DNA of 64,000 bases from Nematostella vectensis (Eukaryota > Cnidaria > Anthozoa > Actiniaria > Edwardsiidae), in the NCBI RefSeq assembly GCF_932526225.1, contig NC_064039.1, positions 10,248,139-10,312,138 of the forward strand, given 5' to 3'. Shown one piece after another: positions 23,094-39,770 of the stretch (position 1 is the stretch's first letter; each line of letters starts with the position of its first letter). Both the position numbers and the translations under genes were made by a program. The notes under the pieces were generated by a model. It saw only the letters and a program-made list of their open reading frames with translations. It searched no databases and had not been told where the DNA came from.

Positions 23094-24626
23094 CTGCACA
23101 CCCGCCGCCGTGTCAGCATGTACACACGTCAAAAACAGAACTATACCTCACTGTTGACCTCACGTTGAGCGAAAACAGACCCGTGAAGTGCTTTTGACCG
23201 CGATGAGCCGGTTGATTGTACTTGTGTCGGCTGTGCGAGGACGAACATATTTTTAGTAGCGTGGCGGATGGCCGAGAGTGTCCTGCATTGTTCGGCGTGA
23301 CGCGTGGAGCTGACGTATGTGACACGCCATCCGGTTACACGCTTCACGCTTGCCATCTATTTGAAACGAAAAACGCTTTCACTTCCGAAATGTTTTTTGT
23401 AATACTGCTCCATTAATTATCGTCTGAAAATGCCGGCTAACACTAATTGCGACGATAAACAGGAACAATAAAAATCACTATTTTCGGCAGGCGACTAGGG
23501 GTCATTTATATTAGCGATGTTTGCATTGAACATCAATTTCGCAATGACTATGGCCAATCACAGCCGAGATACGTTTCCTGGTGAAATCACCTTTTAATGA
23601 ATAGCTGGGATTTTTGTGGTTATTCTTCCATATTTTGCTAAGATAATAAAAAAAGGGTAAAAGGTTTAACCTCCTGTTGTCGCAGGCACATCGCCAATAT
23701 ATCGGAGGTTCATTTTGTTCTTTATGAAACAATACAACCGACAATAAACGGTCCTAAAAACGTTCACCCTGCATTTAAGGAATAATTTGGGAACAAGGAG
23801 TCTGTTTTAAAAGCTTTAATCTCTAGAAGTATTGGATAGTACCCTAAAACTTATATAAAATAACTTTATCGCACTTTAGCGCATCGAAACTGTCAGGAAA
23901 TTGTTTTTTTTTTTCATAATAATTTAGGTGCGGCGTGGGCGAAGTAATAGTAGTAGAAGTAATAGTGCGCAGTGTTGACTTCTCAAAACAAAAATATATG
24001 AGATCAATGTCTGTTGTATCAAAACTTAAATCATGTAATGTCCATATCGGTGGTGGTGCCTCTGGGAACATGCATCTAATCCTAACGAAAGCACAAATCC
24101 AATGGAATGGAATCCAAGAAATGATTTCCGGAATAGCTGAGTAATCCTCTTAAACTTTTCCAAATGTAACCGATAAAAGAAAAGAAAATAAAGGTTTCGA
24201 ATATTTGGAACGAAAGCTAGAAAAGAGCAAATAAACGGAATAAACCCTACGATGGGCTGTTTTGTTTTTGATTTTTGTTCTTTATGAAAAGCGTATATAG
24301 GCACGACACGTGTGGGCTGAGAGAAAGCATGGGTGGACTAAAAGCAAAAACTTATATCTGAAAAAATCTCTTAAGCTCCAAGCTTTTCGAAGCAACACAA
24401 ACTCAATGGTGCAGTTAATCAAAAACAACGACAACAAGAAAAGATCATTCTCATCTTGATTTTTTTTAATCTTTTGTATGCACCCTTTCGTTTAAGGGGT
24501 TGTAACACCACGACTTCTGAGTGGGCCACGATTTTACCAAGCAATCCATCAGGAGCGGATGACAAACCTGGAGATTCTCACGTGAATGTTAACGGTTCCC
24601 TTTGTTATCCGTTTAAAATATTGAAA

Positions 24627-24780
24627 AGCTGTGAATCAACACAAGGTTGAACAAGTATGTTGAACGCCTCTGTGAAATAGAGTAGTTGCGCTGACGTTCC
24701 GACAAAGGCCTAACGCTTGAAACGTCAGCGCAGCAGAGGCGTTCAACATACTTTTTCGAACTTGCGTTGATTCATAGCTT
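24627..24780. mobile_element. Foldback element, ~154 bp
   Basis: Inverted repeat with outer arms AGCTGTGAATCAAC and GTTGATTCATAGCT, then AGTATGTTGAACGCCTCTG paired with its near-perfect complement, and GCGCTGACGTT paired with AACGTCAGCGC around a loop near 24700. The hairpin GACGTTCCGACAAAGGCCTA resembles hairpins I associate with Penelope-like element ends; that link is from memory and unverified. Confidence 0.75.
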
Positions 24781-25279
24781 GTCTACACCACGCCTACGCA
24801 CACCATCTAGATTTTATACAGCTTGCCTGTAGTCTTTCTCAATATTTTTTCATAAAATATTGAAAGGATGACAATTTTTACCACTCAGAACACAGGCTTG
24901 ACAACCTGAGATTGACTGGAGACTGACTGAATGGTTGGTAAGCCTGTGCTCAGAATGGCTCAAAGGAAATAAAAAACTACATGCGCAAACAAGAAGCGCA
25001 ACAAATAATGTAGACACTCTGATTGTTGGAGAAAAAATGGGAAGGAGGATGGGGAACACATTTCACTAAACTGAAATACTCAAATGATATTCCGTGTGCT
25101 TCATAAAGCTACTCAACAACGTTTTTTTACCTACAAACATTTTGAAACATTTACTTCCTTTTTCAACTGTCACCTTCAAAATGAGCATTCCAAGACAGAA
25201 TCCATACATCATCCACCCCCAGAAGTTCTACCCGGTAAATTTGCTTATACATTATTCCCTCAACAATTGGTACCAAAAG

Positions 25280-25355
25280 ACCCCCTGCCCTGGGATTTTT
25301 TTCAATCCCCCCATGGGGGAGGTATGGATTTTTCCTGGAATCCAAAACACTTGAG
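25280..25355. repeat. Interspersed repeat fragment (TGGAA/CCCCCATGG type)
   Basis: Contains CCCCCCATGGGGGAGGTATG followed by GATTTTTCCTGGAA. It is similar to 53432-53535 and 58660-58749, which end GGATATTTTCTGGAACTACA. This suggests a dispersed repeat family. Confidence 0.4.
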
Positions 25356-25498
25356 CCACCCCTTCCTTTAGGCAATATTCCTTTAAACTGGAAACCATTC
25401 ATATCTAACAGGCTAAATGAACTAAGTAACATATAACACAACGGAATACTCACTATCACCACCATCCATTCTGCCTATCTCAGGTGGCATGCGTAGGC

Positions 25499-27621
25499 TC
25501 AGAGGTAAGTTGAGTGAACCCTTGACACACTTGCATGTGTATATGGAGATTTGCATTCAACACAGGTCATCTGGCCTGCTGTTCTTCCTGTGAGGCATCC
25601 TCTACAGATCAGATGCTTGCATGGAAGCTGGAATGCTGGTTGCTTTTCAAGTGACCTGCTGCAAGATTTACATATTGTACTCCTTAGTTTTTCCCCTGGG
25701 GTTTGCCTCATGGTTTTACAATTGCTGGGTGAAGTTTTGGCACCACCTGTGAGACAAAAAAAGAGAATTAATGAAAAATAAAAAAATGACACAAAATTTA
25801 ACATGATGCTGTGCCATCTTAGACACCAAAGTTATTTAAAACATTTGTACATTAAATATCATTGTTATGAGTTCTGAAAGCCTATTAGTCCAGTTTCAAA
25901 TTCTACTATGCCCACTGAACAGCCTAGGTTGTATAAATACAGATTCCATGCATATATCAGCAAGAATCCCTTTGGGCTTAGAACGAAGCAATGTGAAATT
26001 TGAAACTGGACAATGGTCTCCTGAAAATGCCTTATAACTAAATGTACATCTAAAATAGCCAACAAATCAATTATGATGGTAAATATAATGCTAATGCTGC
26101 TTATAATGATAATTCTAGCAGGCCTTGGTGAATTAAAAGTAGAATACCTCTCAAGCTGTTTGTTGTGCTTAAGTCATCTCCACCTGATTTACATATGCCT
26201 TTGAGAAAACTGTTTCCTGATAATGTCTGTTTCAGAGCAGAATCCAGGCTTGTCGATAAATGCTCTTCATGTGAGAGGACTAGAAAATTAGATTACAAGT
26301 GACAAGTTACAATCTACACTTGATGGCAAGTTTCAATAAAACTACTAAAAACATTACCTTTATGGAGGTCATTTTTCTCAGAACCACATATTTTTACTGA
26401 GGCTTCAGGAATTTTAATTATTCTTCTTTGCGTACAGTTGGTTACTAAAGTGGATGAGCTTGATGATGGGAGGATTGCAGTTTTTTCAATAGCAACTTTC
26501 CCCACCGTTCTTCCTCTAGAAGTCATATCAATCCCACTTGTTAGTATGTACTTATCAATTCTTGCTTTAAGAGCTGCATTAGGAACAGGTTTGTAGCTAT
26601 CATTTAAGAGTACCCCTGTGAAGGGATCACTTGGCAAGCGACCCCATTGGCGCTCTGCCTCTATGTGTTTATCCAAGGTGCTGCTGTCAACATTTTCACC
26701 TGACGGCAGTAAAATTGGTACTGTCATCAAAATACATGTTATAGGATCTAGAAACTCTGCTGGTATACCACACTCTAACTCATTTTTGCTAACCATGGTG
26801 TTCTTCAAATCTTCCACTAAACTACAAGTACTTTGTTGCTGACTTTGTTCCTGAGCTTTGTTTTGTATATCTATAACTTGTTGGACAATAGTTGGGCTGC
26901 AAGAAGCAGAAACTTGGCCAAAAATATCTACTTTTCCAATGGCTGGTACTGAAGATCTCACAACTCTCCAGACACGCACAACAACATGTGTTACATAATA
27001 CAGAGAGTGTGTATGAAGAAAATCACGCTCAGAAGTTTCCCCTCCATCCATAGAAGTTGTGCCTTTGATGGGGGCACGCTCCTGGAATCGCCTGTTCCTC
27101 ATAATTAGTGCACGGCCTTCTGTGTCATATGACCGACATACTTGCGTAAAAAGGTGGTGATGATTAGATTTAAATGAGCTTGGAGTTATCATGGTGGAAT
27201 AATTATGCCACGCGTCTGATAAGCTAACACTGTTATCAGATTTAAAGTTCAATTCTTTGCCATCACTGCTTTTTCTTCCAGTGTCTGGCTGAGTGACTAC
27301 AGAGTCATTCTGCTTTGTATTTCTACTCTTTCTCTTTTGGCTTGGTTGATTCACTGGGACAATCCCGGCAACAAACACATCGATTCCACAAGATATTTGT
27401 GAGCCGACTTTTGGTTTGATTAGAACTGATTCAATGTTAACCGGAAACGGTAGTTGGAACAACAAATCAACCGGCGGTTTGACAAAGTGCGCAGCAAGAA
27501 AACCTTGACTTCGTTCTCGCCAGTTCTCAGAAATTAAGTTATTTGGCGAATAGCCATCGCAGCATACAGAGCTGCATTGCAATCTGGGGCTGAACAAGCT
27601 TTCGGTAAGGTTTATAATCAT
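25499..27621 (-). CDS. UBOX5: U-box/RING E3 ubiquitin ligase RNF37 (UBOX5)
   Basis: Three exons, 27621-26358, 26279-26148 and 25746-25499, join in phase 1 each time to give 547 residues, close to the human length. An upstream in-frame Met exists (27699), but family members begin at MIINL, so 27621 is chosen. The N-terminal region holds the conserved family block (ISENWRERSQGF, FVKPPV, FPVNIESV). The U-box is at about 283-360 (EFLDPITCILM, LPSDPFTG, LKARIDKYI). A C-terminal RING-like finger is encoded in the last exon (CKSC, CKHLICRGC, CVEC). It should act as an E2-dependent ubiquitin ligase, nuclear in vertebrates. It lies head to head with FBXO22, with 336 bp between start codons. Confidence 0.92.
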
Positions 27622-27957
27622 TTTGATTCCATAAACCATGAGGGCATGCTCAATAAAAAGTTCGCGCTTACTTGGCCGACATATTGAAAACATTCCCAAA
27701 GCCCTTTGCGAGCGTTAAAATTCTAGTGCAATATCTCGGTCAGCCTGTGGTGCGCATACAAACATGTAAGTACGCTGAGGAATACAAATATCATTTTACA
27801 GAGGCACTATATGTTAGTAGGAAAAATGTAAAATAAAAATCGTTGTAAAGGGGTAAAGCTGAAAGTTTTGTGGTCTCTCCTAGTACCCAGGTCCGGTCTT
27901 CCTGTGGAGGTTCACTTACTAGACTGACGGGTCCCCTGTGTACCTTTGTTTTTCAAA
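27622..27957. promoter_or_regulatory. Putative shared promoter of UBOX5 and FBXO22
   Basis: Only 336 bp separate the divergent start codons, so both promoters must lie here unless noncoding exons exist. No TATA box is obvious. The FBXO22 start sits in CAAAATGGCGAC, which resembles the YY1-type start motif. Confidence 0.6.
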
Positions 27958-29094
27958 ATGGCGACCAAACTGAACAACAAAATAAATGCTGGGTACTGCC
28001 TGTCAGAAATGGCCGATATTGTAGAGATTATCCTTACTCGTGTGCCTGGAAGATCTCTATCTAATGCTGCTCAAGTTTGCCGTCTTTGGAACAAAACAGT
28101 TCGCCAACTTCGTCGTAAAAGGAAGAAATGCTACATTACTGTTCTACCCCTTACATTGTTGAAAAAGTCTCTAGATCAAATTGTGGACTTCTTACAAAAT
28201 GTGGTCTTGACTGAAGCTCAGGCTTTGTTGCTAATGTCCTGCGGTCAAACTTCATGTTTTGAATCTTTGAAGAAGGTACTAACGGGGATAAAACAAAGTG
28301 TTCCTCCAAAGTGTGCCATAACAGGGGGGACATTTAACTTTGTGCTTGGAACGAAACATTTACCCTGCGACCCTGGAATAGGGTCCAACTTTAGGGATGA
28401 GTTGTTTGGAAACAACCCTATGCAACCGCAAACAACTTCAAGGATCAGTAGTAACTTAGGAATGATACTTATTCCACGCACACCCGACGTACAAGTATCC
28501 GATTTTTATGTCCCATTACGCAACAAATACAAAGGTATTGGAGGCCTTGGAAGTTTTTTACCAGACATGGATTTACCAGTGAGGCTTGTATTGGTATTTA
28601 TTCATCCATTGTCACTCGGAAAACTAACTAAATTTGCTGTCACATGCAAATCAAAGTATGGAAATGAGGTTGTTTTAGCTGGGTGTTACAGCCAAGACTT
28701 TGTATTCTTTAAGAACATGGCCACTCATCATGAGATAGCAGGTCTAGTAGTGTCAGGTAATATTAAGGCTGCAACAGTTGTTATTCCATATGGGAGAGAT
28801 AATGAGGACTTTATCGGAAATGTTATCACAGCAAGTGAAAGGATTCTAGGCACTAACTTTGCATTAGCCAACACTTTTGCTTTGATGTTTTTCCCAAACT
28901 TGACATTTATGCAGGAAGTAAGCTTATTAACTATCATTCGAGATAAGTTTCCCAATGTGCCATTTCTCTGCAGCCAAGGTCCAGCAGCATATGGTTGTGA
29001 TACGGTTAAATTAGAAGCAGAGGGTAGAGTGGCTGGAGGGCGGGACTATCTTCAAAGGGACGCTGGGGTTATTGTCTTTATGTCTATATTATGA
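27958..29094 (+). CDS. FBXO22: F-box only protein 22
   Basis: Intronless ORF of 378 residues starting MATKLNN at an ATG in good context (CAAAATGGCG). The N-terminal F-box is at about 15-50 (LSEMADIVEIILTRVPGRSL, VCRLWNKTV). The rest follows the FBXO22 / FIST-C layout: GMILIPRTPDVQVSDFYVP, VRLVLVFIHP, ATVVIPYGRDNEDFIG, then FALANTFALMFF with the Gly/Cys-containing end SQGPAAYGCDTVKL. By family it is the substrate receptor of an SCF (SKP1-CUL1) ubiquitin ligase. The vertebrate gene has introns, so the single exon here implies intron loss or a retrocopy. Conservation of length and motifs suggests it is functional. Confidence 0.88.
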   Translation: MATKLNNKINAGYCLSEMADIVEIILTRVPGRSLSNAAQVCRLWNKTVRQLRRKRKKCYITVLPLTLLKKSLDQIVDFLQNVVLTEAQALLLMSCGQTSCFESLKKVLTGIKQSVPPKCAITGGTFNFVLGTKHLPCDPGIGSNFRDELFGNNPMQPQTTSRISSNLGMILIPRTPDVQVSDFYVPLRNKYKGIGGLGSFLPDMDLPVRLVLVFIHPLSLGKLTKFAVTCKSKYGNEVVLAGCYSQDFVFFKNMATHHEIAGLVVSGNIKAATVVIPYGRDNEDFIGNVITASERILGTNFALANTFALMFFPNLTFMQEVSLLTIIRDKFPNVPFLCSQGPAAYGCDTVKLEAEGRVAGGRDYLQRDAGVIVFMSIL

Positions 29095-29946
29095 TGTGTT
29101 GAATAACAACAGTTTTGAGGGAATGTGGTTGATCATCAAATAATAACCAACTGTTTTAGACTTTCACCACAATATTGACAAATCATTAAAACCTTGTTAA
29201 AGAGTGAAGCTCATATAAAGACATAGATGGGACTACAATCAGGGACAAATTACTTAGGGACACAATGGTTTTGTGCACGTAGAACATGGGTGCGTGAATC
29301 ATAATATAGGAACCTACTCTGTTCCTGTCGATAACCCCCCCATTCAATGCTGTTGGGAAATCAACTTTCTCTACAATTCAATGTATATTTCCACATGCAA
29401 CATTGAGCATGGGTGGGGGGGGGGGGGAGGGGAGAAATATGATATTTTTATGTAGAACAAAATTTTTGCCCCATTGTTTTAGTCCCGGATTGTAGATGGT
29501 ACATACCATGTTTATCCATAATATAGAAAAAAATGTGAAACAAAGCACACCAAAAATTGCTACCCTAAAAATACCTTGAAGCATTAAAAAATACTATTTC
29601 TGAGAGAAAAGCCTATTTTTTCTCGGATACCCCCTAAAAAATACCTGAGGCCCAATTTTGACCCCTAAAAATATGACGAGCATCCCTATCAGTTCAACAT
29701 GGGAAGACCCTCCACCCCCGGAGGGCAGTTCTATGTATGTAAATAACCTTATGCAAGTGCTATTCTAGCTGGTTTTACTATTTGGGCCATTATTTTATTA
29801 TTTTTTAGAACTTCTTATTTTTCTGTTTGAAAAAAATCCACATGAATTACCTTACAATGGCATCCAGCCTTCTAGAGATTTAGGGGGCTCATCCTTTTTG
29901 TCAGATTTTGGGTTAGACAAAATAAAAAAAGTTGACATTTATAGTT
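29095..29946. other. Intergenic with low-complexity and repeat fragments
   Basis: Contains a G-rich run near 29410-29430 and a fragment of a dispersed repeat at 29560-29710. No gene is recognised. Confidence 0.5.
29560..29710. repeat. Dispersed repeat family A, copy 1
   Basis: The run of CTCGGATACCCCC, AAATACCTGAGGCCC, TTTTGACCCCTAAAAA and TCAACATGGGAAGA recurs at 45085-45210 in the same order and orientation, so this is a dispersed repeat. Confidence 0.8.
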
Positions 29947-30440
29947 TCAATCAATCAATGGTTTATTCCTCCCTTTTGCAGCCAAGGGCTGAATTACAGG
30001 GCCGTCAACTGGACACAAATAATAATTAATACATTTAAATGACACAAAGTCGTTCATGTGGTTTGTCCTAGCAACAGTTGGGTGAATTGACTGGTGACGG
30101 GAGCATAGCACACGACCGTAGGATATGACCGCTGGGGTTTGAATAATCCCCACAAGTAAACTGTCTTCCCTACATGACTTAACAAATCTGCGGCATGCGG
30201 AATCCCTTCGAACATGCAAGGGTTCCATATTGGCGGCATTTAGCGCCTCGTCATACTGTAGGCTAGGATAAATAACCCGCAAGGCTTTCTTTTGTACCCA
30301 TTCCAGCATATCACTGGGTACTGGGGCAGTGCAGCCCAGGCCGGGGAAGCGTACTCGATACTCGATCTAACTATTGAGCAGTAAACGCTCACAAGATCCT
30401 GGGTTGAAAGAGCACGTTTGTCATTAAAGTTTATTTCTTT
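29943..30440 (-). mobile_element. 5'-truncated non-LTR retrotransposon (reverse transcriptase C-terminus)
   Basis: Minus-strand translation gives the typical LINE reverse-transcriptase tail: VSVYCSIVRSSIEYASPAWA, then after a frameshift near 30320 MLEWVQKKALRVIYP and further family-like text to a stop at 29947. The 3' end carries short ATTG repeats. It is consistent with the CR1/L2/Jockey group. It is truncated and frameshifted, hence inactive. Confidence 0.85.
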
Positions 30441-30793
30441 GATACAAGACTTAAAATACAGAACATGGGTTCAGACAATCAAGACCCTATTATTGCATGT
30501 ATGTCCCAAAAAAATCTCAGTTGTTTTCGTAATTACACTGTTCTTTATATTTGTTATGTACAATATATTATTAAACTTTCATATAATTGATAATTTTGCT
30601 ATTTCCATGTTGTTTGGAATGTATGATTGGAAAAACTTTTTTGCATATGGCCTGGCTCAACAAGGAATTTCTCAACATTTCGTTTTAGATTTACTGCAAT
30701 TTCTTAAGTATTGCGTTATACGTATCCGGAATTTGGGATATAAAAGTTTGATTATCGTAGTTTTTAAAAATAGTCATACTATTTTTCTAACCT
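30441..30793. other. No gene recognised
   Basis: AT-rich. One 125-codon ORF (30418-30795) has hydrophobic but AT-driven composition and no family features, so it was not called. Confidence 0.5.
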
Positions 30794-31528
30794 AATAGAA
30801 AACCACAATATTTTGTTGTCGAAGTATGGACGTTATGTAGTTATCATAAACTGCTGCGTAACATTTGTACGCTGCAAATGTGTTTTGCCTTTTTGCCTAG
30901 TTTTGCCCTACCGCGCATGTTTTTGCCCTTTTATGCCCTATCGCGCACTATTTTTTGCCTTTTTTTCTTTTACCTTTCGCGCACCTTTCTAGAATCCTGC
31001 TATAAAAAAATCATAATTCAATCCAGCTTCGGAAAATTCAGATTATGGGAGCTGTATCATTTTACAATTTAGCCTTCTAACATTATTTTCGTTATAGAAT
31101 GTATATTTCTCCATGCTTTTAAGTTTGCAATATTCAAACTCGAACGGGGCGAATTCTTGTCTTGCATAAAATGAGAAGCAAGAACTGAAAGTAGACAAAT
31201 ACCCGAGGAATTTCAAATTATATCAACAGGCTGCCAGCAGCCATTCCTTTTTCTGAAATTACGTCTAGAAAAGTATATTATTCGCACTTGTTTTAGATTT
31301 CGCTAATACTCGTAACAGCTGGTTGATATTGTCTAGGGGTGAAAAATACAGAAAAAAACACTTCATACTGCATAAAAAGCACAATGAAAATGCAGAGAGA
31401 GCGCGATGGCAAAATAAGGCAAAAAGGCGCGATGGGCAAAAAAGGCAAGAAGCAAAAGGGCAAAAAAGGCGCGCAAAAAAAGGCAAAATAAAAGCACGAC
31501 GTAATTCGACGTTTTGTGTTTTCTATTG
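30794..31528. mobile_element. Inverted-repeat element with TTTTGCC / GGCAAAA arms
   Basis: The ends AATAGAAAAC and its complement GTTTTCTATT bound a 735-bp segment. The left flank (30880-31000) is packed with TTTTTGCCYTTTT and CGCGC. The right flank (31390-31500) carries the complementary GGCAAAAAAGGC and GCGCG runs. The centre is AT-rich and has no ORF. This pattern suggests a non-autonomous foldback element. Confidence 0.55.
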
Positions 31529-32180
31529 TCGAAAAAAAATTTAACGCTGCTTATCGCTCCCGTTTGTTCACATTTCTTTTCCTCTTTCTATAAAAAGGAC
31601 AGCATCTTAAAGAGAATTTCAAGTGCATTCCATTTATGACATTGATCAAACTACAAAACAAAAAGTTTCTTTTTAATTAGCAAAAAGATGGAGCAATGTT
31701 CATAAAAAATGGGCTTTAAAACGGTTTTTATTTTGATATATTTTTTAATGTTTTTGAATTTTTTTTACTATCTCTAACTTTGGATTCGAGATGCACATTA
31801 GACAAACGTTATCCAAATAAAATAAAAAGTGTGTAGCTTTCTCGAGATCAAAGTTATAATCATAAACCTAGCGTTAGAATTTGTTACGCTCTGATGCGCA
31901 ACACCGTGCGCAAGGCCTTATAACTGCAAAGAGACTACACAAATTCATAATACTCTGCATCAAATATGCCTAATAATTTAATCCCTTGGTCATGTGAGTA
32001 TTGGCTGTTGTCGCACTTCTAAGATGTCTGCAATAAGAACAAAAACATAATTTCTGTATTACTAATATTTAATAAAAAGAGACTCTGATACTTGCAAGAC
32101 TTTTGAAATTTAGAGGTACCCATCGCTACCCCTACCAAGCAAGCTTGAGTACAGACTAAAGACTTATTAACCGAGCTAAC
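31529..32180. other. No gene recognised
   Basis: AT-rich. The segment 32081-32150 (CTTGCAAGACTTTTGAAATT...CCCATC) resembles 50470-50520 and is probably a dispersed repeat. Confidence 0.4.
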
Positions 32181-32182
32181 GA

Positions 32183-33212
32183 GGTTAGTAAAGTTTTTAT
32201 TATCCGGCTTTTTGCATGAAAAGAAGAGAAAGTGTGCGTTTAAAAAGGACTTTCCGGTTTACGGCGGAAGTGCTCTGAACCAGAGCGCGCATCTAGTTTA
32301 AGGCCGAAGAATTCCCCGCTGAGATTGAACTAAACATCACAAACGCTGGATAGACAACTGCTCGGTTTTATTGAAAGAACATTCTCAACTTCTCTTGCCT
32401 CTGGAATGAGCATATAAGTACTTCTTACAATGTTTGGATTTCACAAAGCAAGCAAGAAATTTTTCACAAAGTAAGCAAGAAACTTCATAGCTCGAAAGTC
32501 TCTCAAGAGTTCGGAAAACTTACGAATCGTGCTTTTTCGCACTTGTTTGACTAAAAAAGACAACATTCTTGAGGAAATGTCTTAGTCCTCGTCATCGCTC
32601 TCAATGATCATTCTGCGACGTTTCATTGGATTGTTCTGGTTATATACTGGAGCGTTGAAGATGTCGAAAGTGCATCCAGAGACATCGCGAATTCCGGAAA
32701 AATCGCTGATACTTCGGCATTCGCCGTGGAGGTTGAAGCTGTGTTTTGTTGAAGAAATCCAGGAACAGGCAACTGACTTTGACTTGTCGGAATGACTGTG
32801 GTAGTGGCGCTTGATCGTTCTACGGCTGATCTACTCAAAGTGAGTGACATTTCTTGTTGATGCTTCTAGCGAGTTGATTTTCTCCTCCCATAGGCTTTTC
32901 TTGTTGCCATTGAAATTGTTGTTGCACCATGTTTTCATCTTCAGGGTAATAAAATTCGCTTCCCGAATGTTCTGAGTCTGAATTCATTCTTCTAGCTTTG
33001 GGGACTGCCTTCTAGCTTTGGGGACTTTATAGTTTGTTTGTTGGGTTGCTTTTTTCAAATGAAATCGCGGGGTTTTTTGTTTTCCAAAACAGAAACATTT
33101 GCCGGTCCGTAGGGATTCAGACGGACCTCGAGGTCGGTACAGGAAATCTCGCCCGGGGTTTAGCCAATCAGAGCGCCCGTACAATCACAGCCGGATAATA
33201 ATGGTTTTTACA
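32183..33212. mobile_element. ~1-kb DNA transposon derivative with terminal inverted repeats
   Basis: The left end TTTTTATTATCCGGCT and the right end AGCCGGATAATAATGG are inverted copies. Inside is a degenerate minus-strand coding relic (32582-32987) and, near the right end, a palindromic stretch around GACCTCGAGGTC. Family uncertain; the ends remind me of ISL2EU/IS4EU-like elements common in cnidarian genomes, which is an inference. Confidence 0.65.
32582..32987 (-). pseudogene. Frameshifted small acidic ORF inside the TIR element
   Basis: Coding-like text runs through three frames in order: MNSDSEHSGSEFYYPEDEN..., then SQSQLPVPGFLQQNTASTST..., then FNAPVYNQNNPMKRRRMIIE followed by SDDED and stop. 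Two frameshifts are needed, so it is dead. The acidic, Ser-rich N-terminus and the basic-then-acidic C-terminus suggest a transposon accessory protein; no family is assigned. Confidence 0.5.
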
Positions 33213-33322
33213 CAAGCATATCATTACAAACATTTCAATTAAAAATGTCACATGAAAACAGCACAAGCAGATGAAGAAGAACAATTATGTCTATTCCCTT
33301 TTTTTAATGCCCAAAGTTATTT

Positions 33323-38499
<5,177 letters not shown>

Positions 38500-38919
38500 C
38501 TTGGAAGATTGTAGTCACGTGACTTCACAAACGGACGAAAGGACTGGTGCCGAGTACCTTCGCGTTTCCAGTTCCAAACCACAGGCTTACCATCCTGAGG
38601 TTGCGTGGGTATGATCGCCGATCGGCTTTATATTACAGAAACATCTAATTTTGCCTCCATTTCATAACACTTTACAACAAACACCGTTCAGGAGAACTCC
38701 TGTTTATTTTGGATATGTAGCCAGCGCCCAGCTAGCAGTAATCACTGCTGAATGACGTAGAGTTAACAAAGTTCGGGCTAGACTGGCGCAGAAGATGGAG
38801 ACGGTGAAACACTTATCCTACCCAGAAGCCTTCATTGGGATATCTGAAAAGAAGGAAAAAACAAAAAGCTGAGAGGATTACATGAGCAAAGCAAATTTAT
38901 TATAATTATATAAATGCAA

Positions 38920-39770
38920 TTATTATTATTATTTTTCAGTGTACAATAATATCTGTTAAACAACTTATGATTAGTATTGATGGAACAAGAGTGCAATAGA
39001 CTCTCGGTATATAAAGTACTAAAGAATCGATTCAATTAGAGTACAATAGACTCTTGATAGTATTACACGAAGTACATATGCAGTCAGTCTAAATCATTGG
39101 TGTTAAACTCACTAATACTATTATAGTGATTATAATATCTGAGAAAAAAAACGCATTATGATTGATATTGATGGAACAAGAGTTCAATAGACTCTCGATA
39201 GAGTACCATAGTCTCGAATCAATTAGTAGAGTACAACAAACTCATCACAGTATTACACGATGTACAAATGCAGTCAGTGTAAATCATATTTAAAAAACAA
39301 CTTCCTATGATTAACATTGATGGAACAAGAGTGCAATATACTCTCGTTATATAGAGTACCATTCAAATCAATTAGAGTGCAATCGACTCATAACATTATT
39401 ACACGATGTACAAATGTAGTCAGTATAAATCATATCTGAAAAAAAAACGTATTATGATTGACATTGATGGAACACGAGTGCAATAGACTCTCTTTATATA
39501 GAGTACCATAGTCTCAAATCAATTAGAGTACAATCGACTCATAACATTATTACACGATGTACAAATGCAGTCAGTGTAAATTATTGGTGTTAAAAATCAC
39601 TAATACTATAGTGATTATAATATATGAAAAACAACGTATTATAATTGATATTCATTGAACAAGAGTGCAATTAGACTTTTATAGAGTACCGTAGTCTCAT
39701 AACAGTATTACACAATGTGCATATGCAGTCCTGCAGTCAGTGTAAATCACTGGTGTTAATCTATTCAAAT
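38920..39770. repeat. Degenerate ~150-190-bp tandem repeat, about 5 copies
   Basis: Recurring blocks are GATGGAACAAGAGTGCAATA, CTCTCGTTATATAGAGTACC, ATTACACGATGTACAAATGC and CAGTCAGTGTAAATCAT. They start near 38977, 39166, 39318, 39463 and 39645, with indels between copies. Confidence 0.85.

Larger units (their letters stand above)
23100..25498. other. Intergenic, no gene recognised
   Basis: A CpG-richer patch near 23040-23350 and the foldback element at 24.6 kb are the only structure seen. ORFs are short and lack family features. Confidence 0.5.

Noticed and set aside
30418-30795. 125-codon plus-strand ORF
   Set aside because: Composition is that of AT-rich DNA; no start context, splice sites or family motif.
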